Below are positions 1 through 10,151 of a stretch of DNA of 39,314 nt, one piece after another. The DNA lies in NCBI RefSeq assembly GCF_000583655.1, contig NZ_BAKI01000025.1, positions 1 through 39,314 of the forward strand, read 5' to 3'. This stretch comes from Lentilactobacillus farraginis DSM 18382 = JCM 14108 (lineage in GTDB: Bacteria > Bacillota > Bacilli > Lactobacillales > Lactobacillaceae). The stretch's first letter is position 1, and every line of letters begins with the position of its first letter. The translations under genes were made by a program, and so were the position numbers. The notes under the pieces were generated by a model. The model did not search any database. It worked only from the letters and a program-made list of their open reading frames with translations, and was not told where the DNA came from.

Positions 1-189
1 TTTCAGCAGATAGTTCATGTCATATTCGCCAACGAACCGACTGGCCGGATTGTTTTCATACCGCTGATTGGCCATGGCTAACATGTGATTCCAGACAAAT
101 CGATCATTGCCAAACATTTGCCACAATAAATTGATTTGCGCTCGGTTGGGGTATAAACGTAGTTTAATCCCTTTAACTACTGTCGTCAT
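1..189 (-). CDS. tnpB: TnpB RNA-guided nuclease, N-terminal fragment cut by window edge
   Basis: The 63 visible residues match the start of the complete TnpB at 32744-33904 (MTTVVKGIKLRLYPNQ) almost perfectly; one visible change is Met for Leu near residue 25. The start codon is ATG at 189-187, preceded by AGGAGG at good spacing. The catalytic RuvC half lies outside the window, so it cannot be said whether this copy is intact. Known role of the family: an RNA-guided DNA endonuclease that helps IS200/IS605-type elements persist. Confidence 0.85.
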   Translation of the reverse strand, partial: MTTVVKGIKLRLYPNRAQINLLWQMFGNDRFVWNHMLAMANQRYENNPASRFVGEYDMNYLLK

Positions 190-443
190 ATGGGCCTCCT
201 CTCTTTACTTTACTGACTGATCTTGCTAATTAAGATTTTTGATCATGACCGGTCTCTTGCCAGTAATGTGCTTTTAATCGCGGATCCCGATAAGCGGTCA
301 TTTAGTTAATCAATAGAAACTTAGCTTAACTATTATAACATATGGTTATTGTTGATACACATATATATTTTAGAATATTTTCAATGTTTATTGATTCGAT
401 AATTATTAGAACCGCTTTTTAAATGCGAAAAGGAGCAATTCAT

Positions 444-463
444 CACGTCCTTAAAAGAACGTG
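444..463. repeat. Subterminal hairpin of the TnpB-element left end, copy A
   Basis: CACGTCCTTAAAAGAACGTG can fold as CACGT/ACGTG plus CTT/AAG with one C-A mismatch. The same 20 bases occur at 34152-34171 and 37309-37328, each about 14-15 bases inside an ATATC junction. Subterminal hairpins of this sort are what the TnpA transposase recognises in the IS200/IS605 family; that role is inferred here. Confidence 0.75.
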
Positions 464-517
464 TTTCCTTGCCCCTATATCAAAAAATTTCATTTTTAAA
501 ATTTGGAGGGTTTCTTT

Positions 518-2948
518 TTGAAAATTAATCAATTCGCATATGTACCGACATCTCATGAGCAAATTATCAAAGAATTGGCAGATAGCCGCTTTTTATCTGC
601 CAGAACACAGAAAATGGCCGATCCGGTGATGTTATATCGGGGACTGCTGCTGAAATTCTTCTTGGAGAAAAAGCAGAGCCGGGCTGTTCGAATCCAAAAA
701 GTTGCCGACCTGATGGCAACCACCAACCTAAACGCTTACGAATACACCACCACCCAAAGCAGTGTTTCCAGAGTCGCTTTCTACAACGTTGCCTTACAAC
801 TACTGGGTTTTCAGGTTGGTTTGGACTTTGAATTAGATGACCCCTTTACGGCACTAAAAAAATTCAAATTACCGGTCATTGACAGTGACGACCCATTGAC
901 CCGTGACCAATTAATTGATGCCTGGTATCGGCTCTTAAATACCCGAACCAAATTCGGTCAGACATTAATTGATGACTTGGCCGGTAAGGGTTACTACGCC
1001 CAGTTCTACGATGATCAACAGCTGCCCCGCCCGCTTTTCTTTAACGGCAAGGCCCAAGCCGTCTTTGACACCAGTCAACTCATTCGTGACGTGGTCTACG
1101 TCGAATCTTCTTTGGATACCGACCACGATGGTCAACGGGACCTCTTAAAAGCTGAAATTATCCGACCCGCTGACACCGAAGCCGGCTTAAAAGTGCCAAC
1201 GGTATTTACTGCCAGCCCCTACGATCAAGGGACCAACGATGAGAATGCCGACAAAATGACGCATAATGTCAATCATCCCCTCAGCCGCAAACAGCCAACT
1301 CAACTGACCTATGACGATATCAAGTCAGCCGATAAGCAACCAGAATTACCCGCACCAAGAAAAATCAATGGCAACACCGATGTTGCCGAAGAAACTTTTA
1401 TAAAGAACTGGACTTATACATTAAATGATTATTTCCTTGCCCGTGGTTTTGCGGTTGTTTATTCATCCGGGGTCGGCACCAAAGATTCCGATGGTGTCCG
1501 AACCACTGGAACCAGTGCCGAAACGCTGTCAGCAACCGCCATTATCGAGTGGCTGCATGGCGATCGACCAGCTTTCACCAACCGAACCGATCAGATCGGC
1601 ATCAAGGCTTGGTGGAGTAACGGCAACGTCGGGATGACCGGCCGCTCCTATTTGGGAACCCTTTCGACGGCGGCCGCTTTAACCGGGGTTGCCGGTTTAA
1701 AGACTGCGGTAGTTGAAGCCGGTATTTCCAACTATTATGAATATTATCGTGAAAACGGCCTGGTCGTGGCTCCCGGCGGCTTTCAGGGTGAAGATACCGA
1801 TGTCCTTGGTGAATTAACCTTCAGTCGGGAACAGTCAGCGGCCGACTACCTGAAAATCAGAGATACCTGGCAGGAACAACTAAAAAAGCTCCGGATCGGC
1901 CAGGACCGTGACAGTGGTAATTATAATTCATTCTGGGATGCCAGAAACCTGCTGAAAGACGTCAACATTAAATGTGACATACTGCTGGTTCATGGCTTAA
2001 ATGATTGGAACGTTAAATTATCCCACGTTTGGAACCTGCGCAATCGCTTAAAGCAGGAAGCCATTACTCAAAAACTGATTCTGCACCAAGGCCAACATGA
2101 ATATTTAAATAATTTCCGCTCAGTTGATTACACTGATTTGGTTAATCTGTGGTTATCCAATAAATTATATGATGTCCAAAATAACGCTAACGAAACCCTG
2201 CCGGACGTGCTGGTTCAGGACAATGCCGAACCCGAAACATGGCACACTTACCAGGACTGGGGAAGTTCTTCGATTGATCACTACACCTTGAGCGATCCCC
2301 GGTTCACTAATTTAAATGAGAATACCAGCTTCAGCGACCACTTAGACGAAGATTTGTTTAAATCCTATGTTAAAGATACAGCCAAGTGGCAGCGCGCTCT
2401 CTTTACCAAGTCACATTCCAAGATGGACAACCACGCCATTCAACTGGTTTCGGAACCGTTAAGAAAAGACCTGGTAATCGATGGCCGCGCTAAAATCACA
2501 CTGTCGGCAGCCAGCAGTGCAACTGTCGGTCTGTTAAGTGTCGCACTGGTCGATTATGGAAAGGCCAAGCGGTTAACGGCCACGCCACAGGTCTTGGCTG
2601 CCCAAAAAATTATCACCGGCTATAACTGGCGAAAAGATGATTTAAGAGAATTCATCCCGGAGAAAAAAGCTTCTGCTTACAAGAAATTTACCGACGCCCA
2701 CATGAATATGCAAAACCGTGAGAATGCCTACCGTTGATGATTTGAAGCCTGGTCAATTCTACACCTTTGAAATGGCCTTTCAGCCGACCTTCTGGCGACT
2801 ACTGGCCGGTCATCAATTGGGGATTCTGATTTACGCAACTGATATGGATTACACCATTCGCGGCAATCAGGAGATTACCTACACCGTTGATTTGGACAAT
2901 TCAACGCTGACATTGCCACTACTGGCAACGGATGCGGGCACCAACTAG
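518..2948 (+). pseudogene. pepX: X-prolyl dipeptidyl aminopeptidase PepX, frameshifted near its C-terminus
   Basis: PepX removes X-Pro dipeptides from peptide N-termini in the cytoplasm and is a core lactobacillus enzyme for using casein-type peptides. The likely start is TTG at 518, seven bases after TTGGAGGG (503-510); an upstream in-frame TTG at 503 lies inside that ribosome site. The Ser peptidase triad is visible: Ser in GMTGRSYLG (about residue 377), Asp in HGLNDWN (about 496) and His in HQGQHEY (about 527). The frame breaks at about 2730 (NRENAY) and continues one frame over as VDDLKPGQFYTFEM to 2948. Joined, the protein is about 810 residues, near the family length. A 2-base loss or a 1-base gain would explain the break, so it may be a sequence error. 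The TnpB element ends at 478, so the native promoter has probably been displaced. Confidence 0.9.
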
Positions 2949-3002
2949 AAGTGTTATTATTATTAATAATCAAACAAATTTTAGAAAGTACAGGTGAGTT
3001 GA

Positions 3003-3914
3003 ATGAAACAAGGAACCAAAATCATTACTTTGGATAACGGTTATCATTTATGGACCAATACACAGGGTGAAGGCGACATTCATTTATTAGCGCTTCACGG
3101 TGGCCCCGGCGGCGAACATGAATATTGGGAAGACGCTGCTTCACAACTTAAAAAACAGGGCTTAAATGTTCAGGTCACAATGTATGATCAATTAGGCTCC
3201 TGGTATTCGGATAGTCCCGACTTCAGTGATCCACAGGTCAGAAAAGATATTTTAAATTACGAATATTTCTTGGATGAAGTAGATGAAGTCCGTGACAAGC
3301 TTGGCTTGGACAACTTCTACTTGATCGGCCAATCCTGGGGTGGCCTGCTGGTTCAAGAATACGCTGAAAAATACGGTATGCACTTAAAGGGCGCCATCGT
3401 TTCCTCAATGGTCGACCGCATTGACGATTACACCAAGCACTTGGAGCAGGTTCGAGAAGAAGCCCTAACTCCTGATCAGGTTGCCTACATGAAAAAATGC
3501 GAAGCCAATAACGACTATGATAATGAACGTTACCAATCATACGTTGATATCTTAAACAAGGGCTATATCGATCGTAAGCAACCATCCAAACTTTCTCACC
3601 TAATCGATGTTACCAACACCGATATTTATGGTGCTTTCCAAGGTGATAACGAGTTCGTCATCACCGGTAAGCTGGCGGAGTGGAACTTCACTGATCACCT
3701 GAAGAATATCAAGGTGCCAACCTTGGTTACCTTTGGTGAACACGAAACCATGCCCGTTGAAACCGGTAAACGGATGGCTCAAATGATTCCAAACGCTAAA
3801 TTTGTTTCCACACCTGAGGGCGGTCACCATCACATGGTTGATAATCCGGATGTTTACTACAAACACCTGGCTGATTTCATCCGTCAGGTTGAGGCCGGCA
3901 CGTTTAACAAATAG
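3003..3914 (+). CDS. pepI: Proline iminopeptidase (alpha/beta hydrolase)
   Basis: PepI releases N-terminal proline from short peptides and complements PepX, which lies 54 bases upstream on the same strand; the two may be cotranscribed. The 303-residue length is typical. The oxyanion-hole motif HGGPGGEHEYWED is near residue 33, the nucleophile elbow GQSWGG near 109, and the catalytic His in GGHHHM near 277. The acid position reads GEHETM, with Glu where better-known relatives have Asp, a variation I believe occurs in lactobacillus PepI. The start ATG follows AGGTGAG. A strong terminator at 3939-3990 ends the unit. Confidence 0.92.
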   Translation: MKQGTKIITLDNGYHLWTNTQGEGDIHLLALHGGPGGEHEYWEDAASQLKKQGLNVQVTMYDQLGSWYSDSPDFSDPQVRKDILNYEYFLDEVDEVRDKLGLDNFYLIGQSWGGLLVQEYAEKYGMHLKGAIVSSMVDRIDDYTKHLEQVREEALTPDQVAYMKKCEANNDYDNERYQSYVDILNKGYIDRKQPSKLSHLIDVTNTDIYGAFQGDNEFVITGKLAEWNFTDHLKNIKVPTLVTFGEHETMPVETGKRMAQMIPNAKFVSTPEGGHHHMVDNPDVYYKHLADFIRQVEAGTFNK

Positions 3915-3938
3915 TCACCTAAATCATTAAAAATAACC

Positions 3939-3990
3939 AAAAATCGGGATATCACAACGTTTTTATTTGTCGTTGATATCCCGATTTTTT
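3939..3990. terminator. Bidirectional terminator between pepI and the next gene
   Basis: AAATCGGGATATCA and CAACG pair with CGTTG and TATCCCGATTTTTT around a T-rich loop. Both strands carry U-tracts, which suits the convergent genes on each side. Confidence 0.85.
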
Positions 3991-3992
3991 AT

Positions 3993-4376
3993 TTAGCTGG
4001 TTATTTGTTGACGCTTCGGCTTACTTAAGCCATCGCTAATTGCCACGCCAAGCCACAGCGCACCTATGGTAACCACATCCGAAAAACGATCCGGCACGAG
4101 CCAAAGCAGAATGCCGCCGAACACGACCGCCACTATAACCGTGACAGTAGCCGGCTTGGTGGTTCGATTCTTAGGATCATCTTGCGGGTGCTGTCGGCAA
4201 TGGGCCTTTAAAAATACCAGATAGTAAGGAATCCAAAATCCAATGAAAATAACCGGAGGTGCGATTAGCTGAAGCCAACCGTTATCAAGGAGAAGATCGG
4301 CAAGCAAAATAGCCATCATAAATACTATAAAAGGCCAATTTCTCAATAATGCATAACGCCAGTCAAAAGCCACCAT
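3993..4376 (-). CDS. Small integral membrane protein of unknown function
   Basis: About 127 residues, starting at ATG 4376 after GGGAGG. Three or four hydrophobic spans are visible: two near residues 13-55 (FIVFMMAILLADLLL and APPVIFIGFWIPYYLVF) and two near 80-117. A basic polar loop (QHPQDDPKNRTTK) separates them. I recognise no family. Its stop codon is only two bases past the shared terminator that also ends pepI. Confidence 0.7.
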   Translation of the reverse strand: MVAFDWRYALLRNWPFIVFMMAILLADLLLDNGWLQLIAPPVIFIGFWIPYYLVFLKAHCRQHPQDDPKNRTTKPATVTVIVAVVFGGILLWLVPDRFSDVVTIGALWLGVAISDGLSKPKRQQITS

Positions 4377-4493
4377 CAATGCCTCCCATCAGCCAAATCA
4401 ATAAGTCTAATCGACGTTGTTAACAGCTTACTACCCAATCACTCAGATTGGCAAAGAATTATGGTATCAAGGGTTATCATAATTTGGTTTTTA

Positions 4494-4817
4494 TCAATGG
4501 CCCGCGCCAGACATACTCAAAATGACAGTTCCTGCCAGAATTAACCCAATCCCTAAAACACTTGCCGGATTAATTGGTTCCTGCCACAAAAGGGCTGCAA
4601 TAATGGTAGTAAGGACCATGCCGATACCGCACCAAATTGCATAGGCAACGTTTAAATTAACGGTCTTCATCGACATTGCCAAGAAGTAAAAACAAACCAG
4701 ATAAGAAATCAATGCGCCGATGGTTGGCAGCAGCACACTGAAACCAACTGAAGCTTTTAAAAAACTAGTCCCTAATAATTCGCTAAAAATAGCCACCAAT
4801 AGGAAGATATACCCCAT
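4494..4817 (-). CDS. Small multidrug resistance (SMR) family transporter
   Basis: 107 residues and four membrane spans, typical of EmrE/QacE/SugE proteins, which work as dimers exchanging protons for cationic drugs or guanidinium. The membrane-embedded Glu is at residue 13 (FSELLGTSFLK), matching Glu14 of EmrE, and the conserved Trp is in YAIWCGIG. The start ATG at 4817 is preceded by GGAGGAAAAG; a longer reading upstream lacks a ribosome site and runs into the next gene. It begins 19 bases after the 4837-5253 gene, so the two probably form an operon. The transported substrate cannot be read from the sequence. Confidence 0.88.
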   Translation of the reverse strand: MGYIFLLVAIFSELLGTSFLKASVGFSVLLPTIGALISYLVCFYFLAMSMKTVNLNVAYAIWCGIGMVLTTIIAALLWQEPINPASVLGIGLILAGTVILSMSGAGH

Positions 4818-4836
4818 TGACTTTTCCTCCGTAATC

Positions 4837-5253
4837 TTAATCCAGCCGGTTGCCAACCCGCTGATAATAATAAACACCCATTCTGTCAAAAGCGTCTTCG
4901 TAAACTAATCGATCCGACTTGCCGGCTAGAAAATCCGAATATGCGTCAGCTGAAACACCGGTAATTTTTTGTACTTCCACCGGGCTAAGCTTCAAATCCC
5001 GAATTTCAAAATTAATCCCATTAAGTAAATAAGCCGAACGCATATCCAAGCCCGGCAGCTTTTTTTGAAGCACCACCTTGCGTAGGCGATCAGTCGCCGG
5101 GTCATATAATTCAGCCGGTGCGGCACCATTCATAAATGTCGGCAGGTCCTGCACCTTCATAATTTCTTTTAACTGTTCATCAGTAAACTGGAGATCACGC
5201 TGCCAATTTTCGATCAAGTTAACATCATACTTAATTTGTTTGCCTACCTGCAT
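4837..5253 (-). CDS. Hypothetical soluble helical protein upstream of the SMR pump
   Basis: 138 residues from ATG 5253, with GGGAGG eight bases upstream. The protein is soluble, charged and predicted helical. A stretch near residues 88-115 (LSPVEVQKITGVSADAY) has the look of a helix-turn-helix or small helical repressor-like domain, but I cannot place it in a family. It probably shares a transcript with the SMR gene that follows. A regulatory role is possible and unproven. Confidence 0.7.
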   Translation of the reverse strand: MQVGKQIKYDVNLIENWQRDLQFTDEQLKEIMKVQDLPTFMNGAAPAELYDPATDRLRKVVLQKKLPGLDMRSAYLLNGINFEIRDLKLSPVEVQKITGVSADAYSDFLAGKSDRLVYEDAFDRMGVYYYQRVGNRLD

Positions 5254-5388
5254 AATTAATCCTCCCAAAATTATTCACCTGTTTCATAATACCATCGTAA
5301 ACTTGAAAAAACTTCAAAAAAATCCGCCGTTTCTTCGTATTTAAAGATTAGAAGCATTAAAAAATAACAAAGGATGCGACGAACAATT

Positions 5389-5721
5389 ATGACAAGTGCT
5401 AAAATTTTTCAAGTAAATAATGTAAAGGGCATCTATCTCCCGGCGGAAGATCTGATCGGCCAAAAGTCCCGTGCAACTTCACTTTCGGAAAAAGACGGTT
5501 ATTTTTTTAAATTAATTGCCGAAAACGATCAAACGCTTAACCGCTTCTATCCGCTAAAGGACTGGCATCTTTCCGGGTTAAGCGGACCAGCTTTCGTTGA
5601 CATTGGCAATTCACTGCCGATTAAGCCCGACCTTGAAGCTGATAGTTATATCGGTAGCGTGTCGGACCGGGACAACTGGATTCTAAACCATTTCATCAGA
5701 CAGTACTACGGTAAAGCATAA
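5389..5721 (+). CDS. Hypothetical protein, about 110 residues
   Basis: Soluble protein beginning MTSAKIFQVNNVKGIYLP and ending FIRQYYGKA. No signal peptide, membrane span or familiar motif is seen. The start is uncertain: ATG at 5389 has AAAGGA 14 bases upstream, while an in-frame ATG at 5374 overlaps that site. It is divergent from the 4837-5253 gene and ends 13 bases before a terminator hairpin. Confidence 0.65.
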   Translation: MTSAKIFQVNNVKGIYLPAEDLIGQKSRATSLSEKDGYFFKLIAENDQTLNRFYPLKDWHLSGLSGPAFVDIGNSLPIKPDLEADSYIGSVSDRDNWILNHFIRQYYGKA

Positions 5722-5733
5722 TCAATCCAAACC

Positions 5734-5792
5734 AAAAGAAGCTTTCAATTCCGGCAACGACAAAAGTTGTCAGGATTAAAAGCCTCTTTTTC
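5734..5792. terminator. Bidirectional terminator
   Basis: A long imperfect stem pairs AAAAGAAGCTTT...CCGGCAAC with GTTG...GG...AAAAGCCTCTTTTT. The convergent gene 5389-5721 and the regulator at 5821 end on either side of it. Confidence 0.75.
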
Positions 5793-5820
5793 ATTTTAAT
5801 TTTTAGGTTATCCCGATCGG

Positions 5821-6814
5821 TTATTTTCTGACCGAATCCCGCTGTAAAAGCTTTACCGGCAAAACATACGTATCCAATAGCTTTTCATCATTCTCTTCCA
5901 ACCGATTAAACAATAGTCGAACCAGCAGATCGGCAATATCGCTGACCGGCTGGACAATCGTGCTGAGTTGGGGATGATATTCCTGAACGTAGCTGGAGCC
6001 GTCATAGCCAATCACCTGAACATCTGTTGGCACCCGCAGTCCCAACCTTTCAGCTTCCTGAATACACAACAATGCGGTCAGGTCATCCGTACAAAAAATA
6101 CCATCTGGGTGATGGGACGCCAATTCTTCTCGAAGCGTTGCCCGCTTAATCGTCGGCGTCGCGTTAAACGGAAACGCTACCGTTCTGACCGGTACCTGTC
6201 GCGCTGATGCTGCCTGTTGAAAGCCGGTCAGTCGCGCGTTATTCGGCGCTTTCTTTTCGATACTGCCGGAAACCAGCATCAAATTGGCAGACCCCTTTTC
6301 AATCATTGTGGCCGCCGCCAACTCACCACCGGCCTGATTATCACTACTGACAGTGGGAATCTTCGTTTCAAAATACCGATCATACGACACGATTGGCAAT
6401 CCCGACAACCGATATTCCTTAATCCCTTCATTATGTGAACCGGTGATAATCCCATCAACCTGATTGGCCATCAGCATTTTTAAGTACTGCTGCTCTTTTT
6501 CCGGGTTATCCATACTGTTGCAGATAATGGCCTTATAGCCCCGGGCAAATAAGCGATTTTCAATTTCCTCAACCATTTCGGCAATCAACGGATTTTCCAG
6601 ACTGGCAAAAATCAAGCCCACCAGCTTAAACTGCTTGCCATGAAGGGCCCTGGCTGCCAAGCTGTTGGTAATTCAGCTGTCGCATGGCTGAAAAAACTTT
6701 TTGCTTAGTGGTTGCCGACAAGTAACCCCGATTATTAATCACCCGGGAAACCGTGGTTGCCGAAACACCGGCCAATTTGGCCACATCGGCTAATTTAGGC
6801 TGCACATTTTTCAC
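5821..6814 (-). pseudogene. LacI/GalR-family regulator of the sugar locus, frameshifted after the DNA-binding domain
   Basis: The N-terminal part (6814-6626) has the LacI helix-turn-helix and hinge: LADVAKLAGVSATTVSRVIN, then MRQLNYQ. The frame breaks at about 6665 and the sugar-binding domain continues in another frame as LAARALHGKQFKLVGLIFAS to 5821. Joined, the protein is about 330 residues, the normal size. Restoring two bases after NYQ would give NYQPSLAARALHGK, a normal hinge. It is divergent from the alpha-glucosidase operon, and a perfect palindrome lies over that operon's promoter, so it is presumably the local repressor with a sugar effector. The effector domain shows LIFASLENPL, SYDRYF and VIGYDGSSY, typical of periplasmic-binding-like folds. 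Confidence 0.88.
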
Positions 6815-6905
6815 CTTCTCTTGTTCTTAAGCCGTCAGTGACGCCTTTTAGAACCATTTGTTATGGTCTAAGTATAGCACATCGTAAAATCTTTTTATGA
6901 AATTT

Positions 6906-6945
6906 TATGTCAATCGATTGACATATAAAATCAGAAGCGTATGAT
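6906..6945 (+). promoter_or_regulatory. Promoter with palindromic LacI-type operator
   Basis: TATGTCAATCGATTGACATA (6906-6925) is a perfect 20-base palindrome with a central CG, the usual form of LacI/GalR operators. Its right half contains the -35 box TTGACA (6918-6923). A -10 box TATGAT follows at 6940-6945 after 16 bases. Repressor binding here would block the operon starting at 6989 and perhaps autoregulate the divergent regulator. Confidence 0.85.
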
Positions 6946-6988
6946 ATGTTGGTGAAAAGGGTTACAAGAATCATGAGAGGTGAGTATT

Positions 6989-8638
6989 TTGATTAGTAAC
7001 GAGCAAAACCCAACCTGGTGGCAAAACGCCGTCGGTTATCAAATTTATCCAAAAAGCTTTTATGACAGCAATCATGACGGTATCGGCGATATTGCCGGGA
7101 TTATTTCCAAAATTCCCTACATCAAATCTTTAGGTGTTAACTTTGTTTGGCTGTCGCCGTTCTTTGCTTCACCAAATATTGATAACGGTTACGACATTTC
7201 CGATTATCGAGCAATTGATCCCCAATATGGCACGCTGGATGACATCTTTAAGATGATCGATCAGTTTCACCGTCAAGATATTCGGGTTGTCTTTGATTTG
7301 GTGATCAACCACACCTCCGATCAACACCGGTGGTTTCAAGAAGCCAAAAAGTCGGTTGACAACCCTTATCACGACTTTTATATCTGGCGAAAGCCGGTTA
7401 ACGGCGACGTTCCCAATAACTGGGTCTCGCTATTTGGCGGTTCTGCCTGGACTTATAACCCGGCGACCGACGAATACTATTACCACTTATTTGCCAAACA
7501 ACAGCCCGACTTGAACTGGGAGAACCCCCAAGTTCATCAGGCCGTTACCAAAATCATTGATTGGTGGGCCCAACAAGGCGTTGACGGTTTCCGGCTGGAC
7601 GCCATCTCCCACCTCAAAAAAGACCAACGATTCGAAAATGTCACCGATCAGGAAGCGGCGATGAACAACGTCCCCGGCATCGACAAACTGCTGGCCGGGC
7701 TGAGTTCCGACTTTAAGCGAAACCATTTAATGACCGTTGGCGAAGCCGGTGGCGTGCCGGTCAGTGAAGCCAAACGTTGGGTTGATCCAAAATCAGGCTA
7801 CTTCAATATGATTTTTCAATTTGACCACGTTAGCTTTTGGGAAAAATTTACGGTTGGCAAAGTCGATGTTGCCCAGCTTCGAGATGCCCTGACCCGCTGG
7901 CAGACCGGCTTGGCTGAAAATGGCTGGAACGCCCTTTTCCTTGAAAACCACGATTTACCACGGGCAGTTTCGTATTTCGGTAATGACCGCCGGTATCGTC
8001 AACAAAGCGCGACTTCCCTGGCAATGATGTACCTATTAATGAAAGGAACGCCATTCATTTATCAGGGCCAGGAATTAGGGATGACCAACGTTTCATTTGA
8101 CAAAATCGACCAATTCCGAGACCTGGATTCAAAACGTTTCTATCGAGAAGAACTGGCAAAGGGCAAAACTCCGGCCGAAACGCTGGTGAAGCTCCGCGGT
8201 AAAAGTCGGGACAATGCCCGAACACCGATGCAGTGGACTGCGGCTGCCAATGGCGGTTTCAGTGACCACCAACCGTGGATCGCTGCCAACCCCAACGCTG
8301 CTGAAATCAATGTCGCTAACGAAAGTAACCAGCGACATTCCGTATTGAATTTCTACCGGCGACTGGTTCAACTGCGGCTGACGGAACCAATCTTATTAAC
8401 CGGCCGTTATCAACTTATTGATACCCACGACCATCAATTATTTGTTTATTGTCGACAAGCCGACAAAGCCGGTTACCTGATCATTACCAATTTAAGCGAT
8501 CAACCGGCAGCCTTCACTATCCCATCGGATTATCACCACTTACAGCTGATTTTAGCCAACACTTCGGAAAAGCCGACGTCGCCAAACCTGAAGTTGGCAC
8601 CATGGAGCGCCTACCTTTACAAATACGAGAGGAATTGA
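6989..8638 (+). CDS. GH13 alpha-glucosidase (oligo-1,6-glucosidase/maltase type)
   Basis: A cytoplasmic glycoside hydrolase of about 549 residues that cuts glucose from the non-reducing end of short alpha-glucosides. The GH13 regions are in order: FDLVINHTS (about 103-110), GFRLDAISH with the nucleophile Asp (about 204), TVGEAGG with the acid/base Glu (about 252), and FLENHD with the stabilising Asp (about 322). The residue after the nucleophile is Ala, not the Val associated with isomaltase activity, so alpha-1,6 specificity should not be assumed. The start is taken as TTG 6989, four bases after AGAGGTGAG; GTG at 6980 overlaps that site. First gene of the operon, seven bases before the phosphorylase. 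Confidence 0.88.
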   Translation: MISNEQNPTWWQNAVGYQIYPKSFYDSNHDGIGDIAGIISKIPYIKSLGVNFVWLSPFFASPNIDNGYDISDYRAIDPQYGTLDDIFKMIDQFHRQDIRVVFDLVINHTSDQHRWFQEAKKSVDNPYHDFYIWRKPVNGDVPNNWVSLFGGSAWTYNPATDEYYYHLFAKQQPDLNWENPQVHQAVTKIIDWWAQQGVDGFRLDAISHLKKDQRFENVTDQEAAMNNVPGIDKLLAGLSSDFKRNHLMTVGEAGGVPVSEAKRWVDPKSGYFNMIFQFDHVSFWEKFTVGKVDVAQLRDALTRWQTGLAENGWNALFLENHDLPRAVSYFGNDRRYRQQSATSLAMMYLLMKGTPFIYQGQELGMTNVSFDKIDQFRDLDSKRFYREELAKGKTPAETLVKLRGKSRDNARTPMQWTAAANGGFSDHQPWIAANPNAAEINVANESNQRHSVLNFYRRLVQLRLTEPILLTGRYQLIDTHDHQLFVYCRQADKAGYLIITNLSDQPAAFTIPSDYHHLQLILANTSEKPTSPNLKLAPWSAYLYKYERN

Positions 8639-8645
8639 TTACATT

Positions 8646-10124
8646 ATGAAATTAACAAACAAAGCGATGCTGATTACTTATCCCGACAGCTTGGGAACCA
8701 ACATTAAAGAACTTCAAACCGTTTTGAACCGCCATTTAAAAGGCGTGGTCGGCGGTGTTCATCTCCTGCCATTTTTCCCGTCTTCCGGTGACCGTGGCTT
8801 CGCGCCAATGGATTATACCAAGGTGGACGAAAAATTCGGTAACTGGGATGACGTCCAGGAACTGGCAAAATCCTACTATTTAATGTTTGACTTCATGGTC
8901 AATCATATTTCCAAGCAATCCCGTTATTTCAAAGATTTTAAGCAACGCCACAACGCTTCGGCCTACCGGGATCTGTTTATCCACTGGGATGAATTTTGGC
9001 CCAAGGGTCGACCGACACAAGCCGACATTGACTTAATTTATAAGCGCAAACCCAAAGCACCTGTTCAGGAAGTCACCTTTGCGGACGGTCAAACCGAAAA
9101 AGTCTGGAACACGTTTGGTGAAGACCAAATTGATCTTGACGTTACCAAACAAGTTACCAAGGAATTTATCAAGCAAACTTTGACATTTCTAATGGCCCAC
9201 GGGGCTTCAATCATTCGCCTGGATGCTTTTGCCTATGCCGTTAAGAAATTGGGAACCAATGACTTCTTCGTGGAACCGGAAATTTGGGACCTGCTAAAAG
9301 ACATCAACCAGATCACCGCACCCAAAGGCACCACGCTGCTGCCCGAAATTCATGAAAACTACCACATTGTTCGCAAGCTAACCGATCATGATTACTTTAG
9401 TTACGACTTTGCGTTGCCGATTGTGACGCTTTACAGCCTATATTCGGGTAAAGCCGACCGTCTGGCAGCTTGGTTGCGTCAAAGTCCAATGAAACAGTTC
9501 ACTACCCTTGATACCCATGACGGCATCGGCGTTGTTGACGCCAAAGACATTTTGACGGACGACGAATTGGATTATACCAAGGCAGAAATGTACAAAGTCG
9601 GCGCCAACGTTAAAAAGGTTTATTCCAGCACTGCTTATCACAATCTGGACGTTTACCAAATCAACACCACCTACTATTCCGCTTTAGGTGATAATGACCA
9701 GGCCTACCTGCTGGCGCGAGCTATTCAAGTATTTGCGCCAGGCATCCCCCAAGTTTATTACGTTGGTCTGCTGGCCGGTAAGAATGATTTGGCGCTGCTT
9801 GAAAAAACCAAAGAGGGCCGCAACATTAACCGCCACTACTACTCACTTGATGAAATCGACCAAGAAGTGCAGCGGCCGGTCGTACAAGCACTTTTTAAAC
9901 TGCTGAAGTTCCGGAATACCAGTGCTGCCTTTAATTTGGACGGTCAAATCAAAGTTGCCCAGCCAAGTGAAAATCAAATTGTTATCACCCGGCAATCGGC
10001 CGATGGCAAGGTCAGCGCTACTTTAACCGCCGATTTAAAATCCCGCAGCTTTACCATCGACCAAACAACCGCTGACGGTAAAAGTAACCAGATCTTAACC
10101 AGCAATTTGTCACTCGTTGATTAA
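8646..10124 (+). CDS. gtfA: GH13_18 sucrose phosphorylase family enzyme
   Basis: Family members split sucrose or a related alpha-glucoside with phosphate, giving glucose 1-phosphate. The 492-residue length and N-terminus ([11 protein letters not shown]) match sucrose phosphorylases. The catalytic residues are visible: nucleophile Asp193 in RLDAFAYA, acid/base Glu234 in LLPEIHENY and Asp292 in [21 protein letters not shown] in the substrate loop region is also typical. ATG 8646 follows GAGAGGAA, which lies in the end of the alpha-glucosidase gene. Subfamily 18 also includes sucrose 6'-phosphate, glucosylglycerol and glucosylglycerate phosphorylases, which I cannot exclude by eye; the symbol assumes sucrose. 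Confidence 0.88.
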   Translation: MKLTNKAMLITYPDSLGTNIKELQTVLNRHLKGVVGGVHLLPFFPSSGDRGFAPMDYTKVDEKFGNWDDVQELAKSYYLMFDFMVNHISKQSRYFKDFKQRHNASAYRDLFIHWDEFWPKGRPTQADIDLIYKRKPKAPVQEVTFADGQTEKVWNTFGEDQIDLDVTKQVTKEFIKQTLTFLMAHGASIIRLDAFAYAVKKLGTNDFFVEPEIWDLLKDINQITAPKGTTLLPEIHENYHIVRKLTDHDYFSYDFALPIVTLYSLYSGKADRLAAWLRQSPMKQFTTLDTHDGIGVVDAKDILTDDELDYTKAEMYKVGANVKKVYSSTAYHNLDVYQINTTYYSALGDNDQAYLLARAIQVFAPGIPQVYYVGLLAGKNDLALLEKTKEGRNINRHYYSLDEIDQEVQRPVVQALFKLLKFRNTSAAFNLDGQIKVAQPSENQIVITRQSADGKVSATLTADLKSRSFTIDQTTADGKSNQILTSNLSLVD

Positions 10125-10151
10125 GGCAATCAGTTGAAAAGAGGATCTGTT

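Larger units (their letters stand above)
1..478 (-). mobile_element. Left-end part of a TnpB-type IS200/IS605 element (copy A)
   Basis: This stretch is closely similar to 33717-34185, the 5' part and left end of the complete element further right, with scattered substitutions and small indels. It contains the first 63 codons of tnpB, the tnpB leader, and the subterminal imperfect hairpin at 444-463 (CACGT and CTT arms around AA). By comparison with the complete copy the terminus is at 478. The next plus-strand bases read ATCAAAAAA, so on the element strand the left end follows TTTTTTGAT. The right end lies outside the window. The element ends about 25 bases before the pepX ribosome site. Confidence 0.85.
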
